Positions 52,396-61,119 of a stretch of 64,000 nucleotides of DNA are shown here, one piece after another. Location of the stretch: assembly GCF_001544455.2 (NCBI RefSeq), contig NZ_FCOC02000019.1, forward strand, positions 48,668-112,667, read 5' to 3'. Within the stretch, counting starts at the first letter, position 1. Every line of letters begins with the position of its first letter. The notes under the pieces are model-generated. The model had not been told where the DNA came from. It worked only from the letters and a program-made list of their open reading frames with translations, and ran no database searches. Position numbers and translations under genes: made by a program. Source of the DNA: Caballeronia sordidicola (lineage in GTDB: Bacteria > Pseudomonadota > Gammaproteobacteria > Burkholderiales > Burkholderiaceae).

Positions 52396-53145
52396 TTGCA
52401 GTCTGAGGTCAATGCCGGAGCCGTTTAAACATCGAACTGATTGGAGTCTTCATGTGCCAGCCTAACGCTACCGAGAAGAAGAAATCTGGGGCGACGTGCC
52501 ATTCGACACGTCGCGCGAATGTCGAGTAGCGGGGGGATTGATGGCCACGCTGACATCGCCAGTCTCTCCACCGAAGGCGTGGTCCTTTTCTCCTCAAATG
52601 AGCACTGCGCGGGCAGGAATAGAGCGGCTGCACAATCTGCGTGTAAATCCATTGAAGGTTCGTCGGTCGGCATGTAGCTGGTTTGCGAATGTCCGTCGTG
52701 CCATCGTAAGCGGCCTTTGGCTTTACAGCAGAGCGAACGCTGATGTGGGTCGGGAGTACGCACTGCCGACCGGCCGCTTACGGGCCGTAGAATTCCAGTG
52801 ACCGCTTCCGAGCAATGAGTTCAGGAAGTGGACTGCCGCAGCGCGACTTACTCCGGTCATACGATCCTCTCGAAAGCGGCCAGTCAGCCGAATCAGCGTT
52901 TTCCGGACTGGAGCACCGTAAAGCGGACGTTGATGACCTCACCCAATCAGTCAGATCCAGTCATTCGACGCAGCGAGTAGAATCGTCGACACCCATTAGC
53001 GGGCCCGGTGTCAAGTGAGCAAGCGATACCCTCTACTGCCTGAGTAGCCGATCCTTATTCCACTGACCGAAGCGCTTGAACACTTCAGCGATAGGGATAG
53101 CCTTGGCCACTTCCGTCGAAGCGAGGTGCAGTGACAACTAAATAA
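52396..53145. other. Long intergenic region with a possible gene remnant
   Basis: About 750 bases with no supported gene. On the minus strand 53033-53134 a short in-frame piece (TEVAKAIPIAEVFKRFGQ, then WNKDRLLRQ, stop) looks coding-like but I cannot place its family. The rest holds only low-quality frames. Confidence 0.4.
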
Positions 53146-53913
53146 CTAGGCGTAAATGATCTCGATGCCATTGCTGGTGATCCATTCGGCATGCTGCTTG
53201 TCGAGTCCCGTATCCGTGATGAGGTAATCGATCTTGTCCATTGCCCCGAACGTCGCGAATTCGCGCTTGCCGAATTTTTTCGAGTCCGCGAGCAGATAGA
53301 CCGAACGCGCCGCACCGATCATGGCGTGCTTCACATGCAGATCGATGAAGTCCGGATACGAAATTCCCGCTTCCATCGACACCCCGCCGGCTGCGAGAAA
53401 AAGTTTATCGACGAACATTCCTTCGAAGAACGCTGATGCTTTTTCGCCCGATACCGCGATGGTCTCCGCCTTGAAAATCCCGCCTGTCAACATCACGCGG
53501 TTCGTCGGCTCGCTTCCCAGGACTATGGCGATGTTCAGCGCGTTGGTGACGATGCGCAGATTCTGCCGCTCCGATAACGCCCGTGCCAGTTCAGTCGTGG
53601 TCGCGCCGCAATCGAGGATGACCGAGTCCCCGTTCGTTATGAAGCCTGCCGCCTTGCGCCCGATGCGCGCCTTCTCTTCGCTGGTGGGAAGAATGCCTGC
53701 GTCGTAAGCCTCAAGTTGCGCCTTGGGCTGACGCATTGCGAGCCGCACATTCCCGTGGACGCGTTCCACCCGTCCGCCTTTCTGCAGTTCATCGACGTCC
53801 TTGCGAATGGTCGGCATGGACACACCGAATTCGGTGGAAAGCTCGGAAAGTTTCACGAGCTTCATGGCCTGCACCATTTCAAAGATCTTTTCTGTTCTGG
53901 TCCTCTGATCCAT
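53146..53913 (-). CDS. DeoR-family transcriptional regulator
   Basis: A 255-residue DeoR/GlpR repressor: N-terminal winged helix (KLSELSTEFGVSMPTIRKDV, DELQKGGRVERVHGNVRL) and C-terminal sugar-phosphate sensor domain (ADKAAGFI-like region: KAAGFITNGDSVILDCGATT, IVTNALNIAIVLG, LTGGIFKAETIAVSGEKA). Such repressors release DNA on binding a phosphorylated sugar. Divergent from the transketolase-headed operon, with a repeat-rich intergenic region at 54032-54061. The inducer is probably the phospho-sugar made by the FGGY kinase. Confidence 0.92.
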   Translation of the reverse strand: MDQRTRTEKIFEMVQAMKLVKLSELSTEFGVSMPTIRKDVDELQKGGRVERVHGNVRLAMRQPKAQLEAYDAGILPTSEEKARIGRKAAGFITNGDSVILDCGATTTELARALSERQNLRIVTNALNIAIVLGSEPTNRVMLTGGIFKAETIAVSGEKASAFFEGMFVDKLFLAAGGVSMEAGISYPDFIDLHVKHAMIGAARSVYLLADSKKFGKREFATFGAMDKIDYLITDTGLDKQHAEWITSNGIEIIYA

Positions 53914-54031
53914 TCCGCTTTCCCTGCAAAGCCTTGGCTAGACGCGTGCCGCGTCGACTCCATATTGTGCCTCATCCCTTTGAAGGAAATGCCGGAGTTG
54001 GTGTTTTCCCGCGTCTCAGTCTTTTTGTTTG

Positions 54032-54061
54032 ACTTTCGATAGAAAGTAAAAGAAACTAAAA
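54032..54061. promoter_or_regulatory. Candidate DeoR operator
   Basis: ACTTTC-GATA-GAAAGT (54032-54047) is a perfect palindrome, overlapped by a tandem decamer pair GAAAGTAAAA / GAAACTAAAA (54042-54051, 54052-54061), spaced one helical turn. It lies 33-62 bases before the transketolase start. A TTGACT at 54029-54034 could be the -35 box. Repeats are seen; function is inference. Confidence 0.55.
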
Positions 54062-54093
54062 GCCAAGTGAAAAAGAAGGTCAAGGAGTAGGAA

Positions 54094-54948
54094 ATGGAAA
54101 ACCCGTACAAGCAGACCGGGCAGACGCTGCACAGGAGAGCGCAGGAAATTCGCAAGAAGATTTGCGTCATGAACTCCGCCGCAAAGAGTGGCCACACGGG
54201 TGGCGACATGTCCGAGGCGGACATCCTTGCGGCGCTCTATTTCCACGTGATGCGTTACGAAGTAAAAGCAGATCAATCGGTTGAATGGCTCGATCAGTTC
54301 ATCCTCAGCAAAGGTCATGGCGTTGGCGGCTTGTATGCGTGTTTCGCGGAACTCGGCTGGCTCGAAGACCGCGAGTTGCTCACCTACCTCAAAGACGATT
54401 CTCGTCTTCCAGGCCACCCTGTGCGTCAGAAGCTGCCGAACTGGGTCACGGTCAACACGGGTGGGCTTGGTCACGGACTGCCTATCGCCGCCGGGCTTGC
54501 GATGGCGAAGCAGCGTCATGGCGCCGGGAGCGGGAACACCACCGGGCGTGTTTTCGTGCTGACCGGCGACGGAGAACTCGAGGAAGGTTCCAATTGGGAA
54601 GCGGCCATGTCGGCCGCGCATTTCGAGTTGTCGAACCTTGTGGTGATCGTTGACCGGAACCGCCTTCAGCTTGCCGACTTTACGCACAACATCATGGATC
54701 TCGAACCGCTGGACGATAAGTTCAAGGCTTTCGGTTTTGAAGTGCACGATGTCAACGGCAACGAAGTCGATCAAATTTGGAAACTAATAGAAAGTCTTGA
54801 TACGAAAAATGGAAAGCCAAAGGCAATCATCGCGAACACGATCAAAGGACGCGGCGTGTCGTTCATGGAAAACGTTCCGGCCTGGCATCACAAGTTTCCG
54901 GATGAAGATCAATTGAAGCAGGCGTTGCGGGAGCTCGAAGATGCGTGA
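54094..54948 (+). CDS. Transketolase, N-terminal (thiamine-diphosphate) subunit
   Basis: A 284-residue split-transketolase subunit. TPP/metal-binding features: AAKSGHTGGDMSEADILAAL, FILSKGHGVGGLYACFAELG, GGLGHGLPIAAGLAMAKQRH, and the GDGELEEGSNWEAAMSAA ... NRLQLADF motif. Its 3' end overlaps the C-terminal subunit gene by 8 bases. In this operon it probably splits a ketose phosphate made by the FGGY kinase rather than serving the pentose phosphate pathway, which normally uses single-chain transketolase. Confidence 0.93.
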   Translation: MENPYKQTGQTLHRRAQEIRKKICVMNSAAKSGHTGGDMSEADILAALYFHVMRYEVKADQSVEWLDQFILSKGHGVGGLYACFAELGWLEDRELLTYLKDDSRLPGHPVRQKLPNWVTVNTGGLGHGLPIAAGLAMAKQRHGAGSGNTTGRVFVLTGDGELEEGSNWEAAMSAAHFELSNLVVIVDRNRLQLADFTHNIMDLEPLDDKFKAFGFEVHDVNGNEVDQIWKLIESLDTKNGKPKAIIANTIKGRGVSFMENVPAWHHKFPDEDQLKQALRELEDA

Positions 54949-55885
54949 GTACGGTGATCTGCGCGACGGCGCGGTAGGTGCGATCGGTCGCCTGACGGAC
55001 GCGGGGCAGGACATCATCGTCATGGTGGCCGACTCGACTTCGACTTCGAAGATAGGGGCGTTCATGAAGTCATATCCGGATCGCGTGGTAAATGTGGGGA
55101 TCGCGGAGCAGAACATGGTCGGCATGGCGGCGGGACTGGCGCTCGGCGGTCATACGGTTTTCACGGCTAACGCCGCGCCGTTTCTCGTGGGGCGCGCGAA
55201 CGAGCAGGTCAAAAACGATATCTGCTATAGCGCGACCAACGTCAAGATGCTCGGCTTGAACGCAGGCGTGGCTTATGGGCCGCTGGCGTCGACGCACCAC
55301 GCAATAGACGATATCTCTGTCATGAGCGGCTTTGGCAACGTGCAGATTTTCGCGCCCTGCGATGCCGTGGAGACGGGACAGGTAATCGAGTACGCAGCGT
55401 CCATTGACGGGCCGGTCTATATCCGGCTCGACAATGCGCAGTTCCCGATTGTTCATGACGCGCATTACCAGTTCAAGGCTGGCCGGCCGGACGTTTTGAT
55501 TGATGGGAAGGACGTCGTGGTCATTGCATTGGGTTCGGTCGTCGGCGAAGCGCTCGATGCGTGCGAGGCGCTCAAAAGCGAGGATGGGATCGAGCCGACA
55601 CTCGTCAATTTGTCATCGCTCAGGCCGCTGGATCACGACTCGCTCGCGGCGATCATTGAAAGGCACGACGCGGTGGTGACCGTGGAAGAGCATTCGCTGC
55701 ACGGCGGTATTGGCGCGACGGTGGCGGTGTTGCTGGCTCGCCGGCGTCTGTCAAAGTCGCTCACCATGCTTGGGATCAACGAGGGCGAATTCGCGCACTA
55801 CGGCACGCGCAAAGGCATTCGCAAACATTATCGGATCGATGCAGCGGGCATTGCGCAGACCGTGCGATCCATTTACGCACGCTAG
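54941..55885 (+). CDS. Transketolase, C-terminal subunit
   Basis: A 314-residue partner subunit with the pyrimidine-binding domain (RVVNVGIAEQNMVGMAAGLA, the catalytic Glu in GIAEQN) and the C-terminal domain (TVEEHSLHGGIGATVAVLLA). The start overlaps the preceding gene, indicating translational coupling and an obligatory complex. Same split architecture as the apulose-4-phosphate transketolase AptAB known from apiose catabolism, although that identity is not shown here. Confidence 0.93.
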   Translation: MREYGDLRDGAVGAIGRLTDAGQDIIVMVADSTSTSKIGAFMKSYPDRVVNVGIAEQNMVGMAAGLALGGHTVFTANAAPFLVGRANEQVKNDICYSATNVKMLGLNAGVAYGPLASTHHAIDDISVMSGFGNVQIFAPCDAVETGQVIEYAASIDGPVYIRLDNAQFPIVHDAHYQFKAGRPDVLIDGKDVVVIALGSVVGEALDACEALKSEDGIEPTLVNLSSLRPLDHDSLAAIIERHDAVVTVEEHSLHGGIGATVAVLLARRRLSKSLTMLGINEGEFAHYGTRKGIRKHYRIDAAGIAQTVRSIYAR

Positions 55886-55911
55886 CGCCAGGGACAAGAC
55901 GGAGACAAAGC

Positions 55912-56709
55912 ATGAGCATTCAATACGATATGTCGCTGCGCCATGGCGTGGATTTCGATTTCCGGCTCGACCGCAAGGTCGCGGTGGTGACGGGCGGCCT
56001 CGGCGGCATTGCAATGGCGACCAACGCCGCGCTGATCGGCAAAGGCGCACGCGTGGCAATCCTCTATCCGAAATTCGAGGAAGCGCGCGTGCCTGCGGCT
56101 ATTGAGGAACTGGGTCAGTCGAACGCGGTGGCTTTCGCTTGCGACGTCACGCAGGAAGCTGAAGTCGAGGCCGCGATCGCTGCTGCGCACGAACATTTCG
56201 GTGACCTTCATCTGCTCGTGAACGCGGCCGGGTGCATCACGCTTACGCGTGCAGAAGATATAGGCTTCGAAGAATGGCAGCGCCAGATCGCGGTCAACCT
56301 GACGGGACCATTTCTTTGCGCCAAGCACTTCGCGAGGAAAGTGCTGGCAAGTGGTCACGGCGGCAAGATCGTGAACATCGCTTCGCAAGCGGCGACGGTG
56401 GCAATCGACCAGCATTGCGCTTATACATCGGCGAAGGCAGGTTTGATCGGCATGACCAAAGTGCTGGCGAAAGAATGGGCCGGCCGTGGGATCACGGTCA
56501 ATACCGTATCGCCGACTGTCGTCCTTACGCCAATGGGCGCCGCGGCTTGGGAAGGCGAAAAAGGCGAGGCGATGAAAAAGACGATACCCGTCGGCCGCTT
56601 TGCTTACACCGATGAAATCGCCGCAGCCATCCTGTTTCTGCTTTCAAATGGGTCGGACATGATCACGGGCGCGGACATCATGATCGATGGCGGCTACACG
56701 ATTTGCTGA
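55912..56709 (+). CDS. Short-chain dehydrogenase (polyol/sugar type)
   Basis: A 265-residue SDR. NAD(P) motif VAVVTGGLGGIAMATNAALI, NAAG, the catalytic serine in IVNIASQAATVAID and Y-x3-K (YTSAKAGLIGMTKVLAKEWA), C-terminal GSDMITGADIMIDGGYT. Starts 26 bases after transketolase with GGAGACAAAG. Candidate for oxidising a polyol to the ketose that is then phosphorylated. Confidence 0.9.
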   Translation: MSIQYDMSLRHGVDFDFRLDRKVAVVTGGLGGIAMATNAALIGKGARVAILYPKFEEARVPAAIEELGQSNAVAFACDVTQEAEVEAAIAAAHEHFGDLHLLVNAAGCITLTRAEDIGFEEWQRQIAVNLTGPFLCAKHFARKVLASGHGGKIVNIASQAATVAIDQHCAYTSAKAGLIGMTKVLAKEWAGRGITVNTVSPTVVLTPMGAAAWEGEKGEAMKKTIPVGRFAYTDEIAAAILFLLSNGSDMITGADIMIDGGYTIC

Positions 56710-56813
56710 CGTGCAAGCGTTGATCGTGCGTGGCGGAATCAAAAGAGAATCAAGAAGGAAGCAAGCGGCTAAAGACCGCATCCCTAGTAGAAGTCAAATC
56801 AGGAGACAACAAA

Positions 56814-57761
56814 ATGTGGAAGAAACTTGCACTGTCCGCAGCCGTCGCTGCATCGTTTGGTATGGCCGTCTTGCCACTGGGCGCGCAGGCCGCGAGCAAG
56901 GGCACTATCGCGATCCTGGTCAACGCACTCGACAATCCGTATTACGCGGCCGAAGCGAAGGGCGCTGAGAACGAGGCCAAGAAACTCGGCTACGACACCA
57001 TCGTGCTTTCGCATGGCGAAGACGTGAACAAGCAGAATGAACTGGTCAACCTGGTCATCGGCAAGGGCGTAAAAGGTATTGTCCTCGACAACGCCGACTC
57101 GAACAGCAGCGTCGCAACGGTGCGCGGGGCGAAAGAGAAAAAGGTTCCAGTGGTGCTGATCAACCGTGAGATTCCGAAAGATGATCTCGCGATTGCGCAG
57201 TTGAGCCATAACAACTTGCAAGCCGGTACCGAAGTTGCGCAACGCTTTGTCGAGACCATCGGTGAGAAAGGCGAATACGTCGAGCTGACTTGTAATCTTG
57301 CGGACAAAAATTGCGTCACGCGGTCGCAAGCGTTCCATCAAGTGCTCGATCAATACCCCGACCTGAAAATGGTCGCGCGTCAGGACGCGAAGGGCGCATT
57401 GCTGCCGGGCAAGCAGGCGATGGACTCCATCTTGCAGGAACATCCGAACGTAAAAGGTGTGATCGCAGGCAACGGGCCGGTGGCTCTGGGTGCGATTGCG
57501 TCGCTGGAATCGGCGGGGCATAAGGACGTAGTCGTTATGGGCATCGACGGCAGCAACGACGAGCGCGATTCCATCCTTGCCGGCAAGCTCAAGGCGACCG
57601 TCATGCTTCAGGCGCAGGGCATCGCCATTCACGGCGTCGATCTGCTCGACAAGTACATCGCGTCGGGCAAGACCGGCGAACAGGAACGCCAGTTGTTCCG
57701 CGGCATCCTGATCACCAAGGACAACGCGTCGAAGGTCAAGGACTTCTACTACACCAAGTAA
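56814..57761 (+). CDS. ABC importer substrate-binding protein, third system
   Basis: A 315-residue RbsB-like periplasmic protein. ATG at 56814 after AGGAGACAAC; Sec signal with cleavage after AQAA. Blocks GTIAILVNALDNPYYAAEAK, VIGKGVKGIVLDNADSNSSV, PVVLINREIPKDDLAI and VVVMGIDGSNDERDSILAGK. Serves the third importer; a ribose-like or polyol ligand is likely given the kinase and transketolase neighbours. Confidence 0.92.
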   Translation: MWKKLALSAAVAASFGMAVLPLGAQAASKGTIAILVNALDNPYYAAEAKGAENEAKKLGYDTIVLSHGEDVNKQNELVNLVIGKGVKGIVLDNADSNSSVATVRGAKEKKVPVVLINREIPKDDLAIAQLSHNNLQAGTEVAQRFVETIGEKGEYVELTCNLADKNCVTRSQAFHQVLDQYPDLKMVARQDAKGALLPGKQAMDSILQEHPNVKGVIAGNGPVALGAIASLESAGHKDVVVMGIDGSNDERDSILAGKLKATVMLQAQGIAIHGVDLLDKYIASGKTGEQERQLFRGILITKDNASKVKDFYYTK

Positions 57762-57835
57762 AGCGGTTGGTTGCGAACGTGCGAGTGGCGCCGTGACGGC
57801 GCGCCCGCACGCAGCTGGTTTGAAGTGAGGACGCC

Positions 57836-58474
57836 ATGTTTTATCGAATCAACTCCGCGCGCGCGATGCAGCTCACGACCGCTGTCACGCTGGCGCTTGC
57901 GGGCTGCCATGTGGTGACGGATACGGAACTGGCTGCAATTCGCAGCCAGGGCCAGCATCACGGACCCGACGCGGCGCAAGTGCTCAATACCCAACTGCTC
58001 CCGTACGCCGACAAGAATGCAAAGCCGGCGGCGCAGGTCGTGGGTGCGTTGACACAAAACTTCGATACCGCATGCAAGGAATATGGCTTTCGCCAGAGCA
58101 CGGCATTCCCGTGCAATTTCTGGATTCGCGTGCAAGGCAAGGTGACGCGCATCGATACCTCGTCGCGGGTTGGCAAGGCGTATGTGGAACTGACGCAAGC
58201 GGCGGGCGGCGAGCCGGTAGATATCGTGTTGCAGATGGGACCGGTAATCGTGGGTACGGGTGTACGCGACGGGTTCCCGGGCATCAAATATAGCGACTTC
58301 GACGACCAGACGCGCTTCGCCGCGTTTGGTCAGGAAATCAACAAGCTGGTCGTTACCCGCGTGCAAAGTTCGCTGAATCTCAAGGTCGGCGATCAAGTAG
58401 ACGTCGCCGCCGTTTACAGCAGCTGGAGCGAACCGGCGGGTGAGATCCGCGCCATTCCGGTGGCATGGAAATGA
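57836..58474 (+). CDS. DUF2291 periplasmic lipoprotein
   Basis: A 212-residue protein with a lipobox (ALAGC) near residue 20-24, so it should be lipidated and anchored in a membrane facing the periplasm. The body matches DUF2291 (CKEYGFRQSTAFPCNFWIRV, GKVTRIDTSSRVGKAYVE, GFPGIKYSDFDDQTRFAAFG). This family is found almost only inside ribose-type ABC operons with split transketolase, but its function is unknown. Stop overlaps the ATPase start (ATGA). Confidence 0.85.
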   Translation: MFYRINSARAMQLTTAVTLALAGCHVVTDTELAAIRSQGQHHGPDAAQVLNTQLLPYADKNAKPAAQVVGALTQNFDTACKEYGFRQSTAFPCNFWIRVQGKVTRIDTSSRVGKAYVELTQAAGGEPVDIVLQMGPVIVGTGVRDGFPGIKYSDFDDQTRFAAFGQEINKLVVTRVQSSLNLKVGDQVDVAAVYSSWSEPAGEIRAIPVAWK

Positions 58475-59997
58475 GCGTCAATACTCGCAACGTGATCGAG
58501 ACGAAAGGTCTTTCGAAGACTTATCCGGGCACCGCTGCGCTCGTCGATGTGAATTACACGGTGCAGCGCGGCAAGGTCAACGTGCTGATTGGCGAGAACG
58601 GTGCAGGTAAATCAACGCTGATGAAATTGCTCGCGGGCGCCGAGACGGCAAGCGCGGGTGAAATCTGGATCGATGAAAAACTCGCGCATATCACCGACGT
58701 ACGCAGCGCCGAGCATCACGGCATTGGCATCATTTTCCAGGAACTGAACCTCTTTGCCGAGATGACCGTTGCCGAGAATATCTATGCGGGCAACGAGATC
58801 ACGAGCGGCGGCGTAATCCGCAGCAAGTCCGAGAACCATCACGCAAAGATCCTGCTCGAACGCCTGCAGATTCCAATCGATCCACGCACGCGGCTCGGCG
58901 ACCTCTATGTGGGTCAGCAACAACTGGTCGAGATTGCAAAGTCGCTTTCGAAGCACATCAAGGTGCTGATCATGGATGAGCCAACGTCAGCGTTGTCCAA
59001 GACCGAAGTGGAGATCCTCTTCAAGATCATCCGCCAGTTGAAAGAGCAGGGCGTGACGGTGATCTACATTTCGCATCGGCTGGAGGAGATCATGGCGATC
59101 GGCGACTGCATCACGGTGCTGCGCAACGGCCGGCTTGTCGCCGAAGATGAGATTGCGAATGTGGACATCCCCTGGATCATCGAAGCGATGGTCGGTTCGT
59201 CGAAGAAACGCTTCGCCTTCGCGCAGCACGCACTCGGCGAGGAAGTGCTGAAGGTGACAGACCTTGCGCTCAAGCGCTCCAACGGCATCTATGCGCTCGA
59301 TCACGTGTCATTCAGCGTGCGCGCGGGCGAAGTGGTCGGCATCTACGGTTTGATGGGCGCGGGACGCACGGAATTGCTTGAAGCGCTGCTCGGCGCGCAA
59401 CCGCTCGCGATAGGCGCGATCGAACTGGCGGGACAACGCATCGAGCGTCGCAATATTCCGCAGCGCATTGAAGCGGGCATCGCGCTCGTGCCGGAGGATC
59501 GCCAGAAGCAGGGCATGGTGCAGCTCATGACCATCCTGGAGAACATGACGCTATCGAGCCTCGGCAAATTCACGCGCCGGTTTGCCTTCGGCGCGCTCGG
59601 CCGGACCAAACAGGTCGACGCGGCGAACGACGTCATCAAACGGCTTGCCATCAAGACCAGTTCAGTCGATGCACCCATTACGTCCTTGTCCGGCGGCAAC
59701 ATGCAGAAGGTCGTGATCGGCAAGGCTTTGCTGACATCGCCGAAAGTCCTGCTGATGGACGAGCCCACGCGCGGCATCGATGTCGGCGCGAAAGAGGACG
59801 TCTACAAGACCATCAGCCTGCTCGCGCACTCGGGCATTGCAGTGGTCTACGCAACGTCGGAACTCGACGAAGCGATGGCCGTTTCAAACCGTGTTTTCGT
59901 GATGGCGAGTGGCAAGCTCACGGCGGTCATGGAACGGGCCGAATTCGATAGCGAACGGATCGTGCGCGCGTCGACGCCCGCGACGGCCGTCGTCTGA
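58471..59997 (+). CDS. ABC importer ATPase, third system
   Basis: A 508-residue duplicated ATPase; ATG at 58471 overlaps the lipoprotein stop (another ATG at 58465 is possible). NBD1: GENGAGKSTLMK, LYVGQQQLVEIAKSL, LIMDEPTSALS; NBD2: LMGAGRTELLE, LSGGNMQKVVIGKAL, LLMDEPTRGIDVGAK. Canonical catalytic residues are present in both halves' Walker B motifs. Confidence 0.92.
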   Translation: MSVNTRNVIETKGLSKTYPGTAALVDVNYTVQRGKVNVLIGENGAGKSTLMKLLAGAETASAGEIWIDEKLAHITDVRSAEHHGIGIIFQELNLFAEMTVAENIYAGNEITSGGVIRSKSENHHAKILLERLQIPIDPRTRLGDLYVGQQQLVEIAKSLSKHIKVLIMDEPTSALSKTEVEILFKIIRQLKEQGVTVIYISHRLEEIMAIGDCITVLRNGRLVAEDEIANVDIPWIIEAMVGSSKKRFAFAQHALGEEVLKVTDLALKRSNGIYALDHVSFSVRAGEVVGIYGLMGAGRTELLEALLGAQPLAIGAIELAGQRIERRNIPQRIEAGIALVPEDRQKQGMVQLMTILENMTLSSLGKFTRRFAFGALGRTKQVDAANDVIKRLAIKTSSVDAPITSLSGGNMQKVVIGKALLTSPKVLLMDEPTRGIDVGAKEDVYKTISLLAHSGIAVVYATSELDEAMAVSNRVFVMASGKLTAVMERAEFDSERIVRASTPATAVV

Positions 59998-60016
59998 TGT
60001 GACCGAGGTTGAACCC

Positions 60017-61099
60017 ATGAATACACCTAACAGCGCCAATTCCCCCGTGCAATCATTGCCCGCCAAACCGAATCGCGAAGCGGCCTATTGGGCGTCGCGC
60101 ATCACCGTCGGAATATTGAAGTTGCGCATTTTTATTGCGCTGTTTGCAATCGTGACCGTGTTTTCGCTTGCCACCGACAACTTCCTGTCGACCGGCAACA
60201 TGCTGATCATGGCAAAGCATGTGACGGTCGTCGCGATCTTGTCGATAGGCATGACGCTCGTGATTCTGACGGGCGGCATCGACCTGTCGGTTGGATCGAT
60301 AGTCGGGATCAGCGGCATGGCAGCAGGTTACCTGCTGCTGGAAGGCGTGAAGATCGGACATCACGTTGTGTTCTTTACGCCGCTTGGTGTTGCGTTGATT
60401 GCATGCCTGCTCGGCGCGCTGATTGGCGCCATCAACGGATACCTTATCACCATGCTGAACGTGGCGCCGTTCATTGCGACGCTCGGCATGTTGTACGTGG
60501 TTCGCGGCGCGGCGCTGCTCGTCAACAACGGCAGCACGTATGCCGATCTCGAAGGCAATGCCGCGCTCGGCAATACGGGCTTTGAGTTCATAGGGAACGG
60601 CACCATTCTCGGCCTGTCCATGCCGGTCTGGATTCTCGTCGTGCTGGCCGCGATCACCATTTTCGTTGCCCGTAAAACGCCACTTGGCCGGCGCATCTAT
60701 GCGATCGGGGGCAACGAGCAAGCGGCGCGTTTCTCGGGCATCAGGACGAATCGCGTGAAGTTGTTCGTGTACATGTTCTCCGGGTTTTGCGCGGCGATCG
60801 TCGGCCTCGTGATTACCGCGCAACTGCAGACCGCGCATCCGCTGACTGGACAAACATTCGAACTGAACGCGATCGCCGCGGTAGTGCTCGGAGGCACTGC
60901 GCTAATGGGCGGCCGCGGCACGGTGTTCGGCTCGGTTGTCGGCGCCTGCGTGATCAGTATTCTTGGCGACGGCATGGTGATGTGCGGCATCAGCGACTTT
61001 TGGCAGATGGTCATCAAGGGACTGGTGATCATCTTTGCGGTGGTTATCGACCAATTGCAGCAACGGCTTCAGTCACGCATGGTTTCGCTGACGGCGTGA
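60017..61099 (+). CDS. ABC importer permease, third system
   Basis: A 360-residue ribose-type permease; ATG at 60017 chosen because homology begins soon after. A hydrophilic N-terminal ~40 residues precedes the helices. Blocks TLVILTGGIDLSVGSIVGIS, MLNVAPFIATLGMLYVVRGA, GRRIYAIGGNEQAARFSGIR and AVVLGGTALMGGRGTVFGS. The kinase gene follows after 20 bases. Confidence 0.92.
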   Translation: MNTPNSANSPVQSLPAKPNREAAYWASRITVGILKLRIFIALFAIVTVFSLATDNFLSTGNMLIMAKHVTVVAILSIGMTLVILTGGIDLSVGSIVGISGMAAGYLLLEGVKIGHHVVFFTPLGVALIACLLGALIGAINGYLITMLNVAPFIATLGMLYVVRGAALLVNNGSTYADLEGNAALGNTGFEFIGNGTILGLSMPVWILVVLAAITIFVARKTPLGRRIYAIGGNEQAARFSGIRTNRVKLFVYMFSGFCAAIVGLVITAQLQTAHPLTGQTFELNAIAAVVLGGTALMGGRGTVFGSVVGACVISILGDGMVMCGISDFWQMVIKGLVIIFAVVIDQLQQRLQSRMVSLTA

Positions 61100-61119
61100 A
61101 CCCAGGACACGGAATAGCT

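Noticed and set aside
54016..54774. 252-codon minus-strand frame opposite transketolase
   Set aside because: Antisense to a clear transketolase; crosses the divergent promoter region.
60787..61119. N-terminal extension of the FGGY kinase frame
   Set aside because: It overlaps the permease gene; the kinase phosphate loop begins right at ATG 61120.
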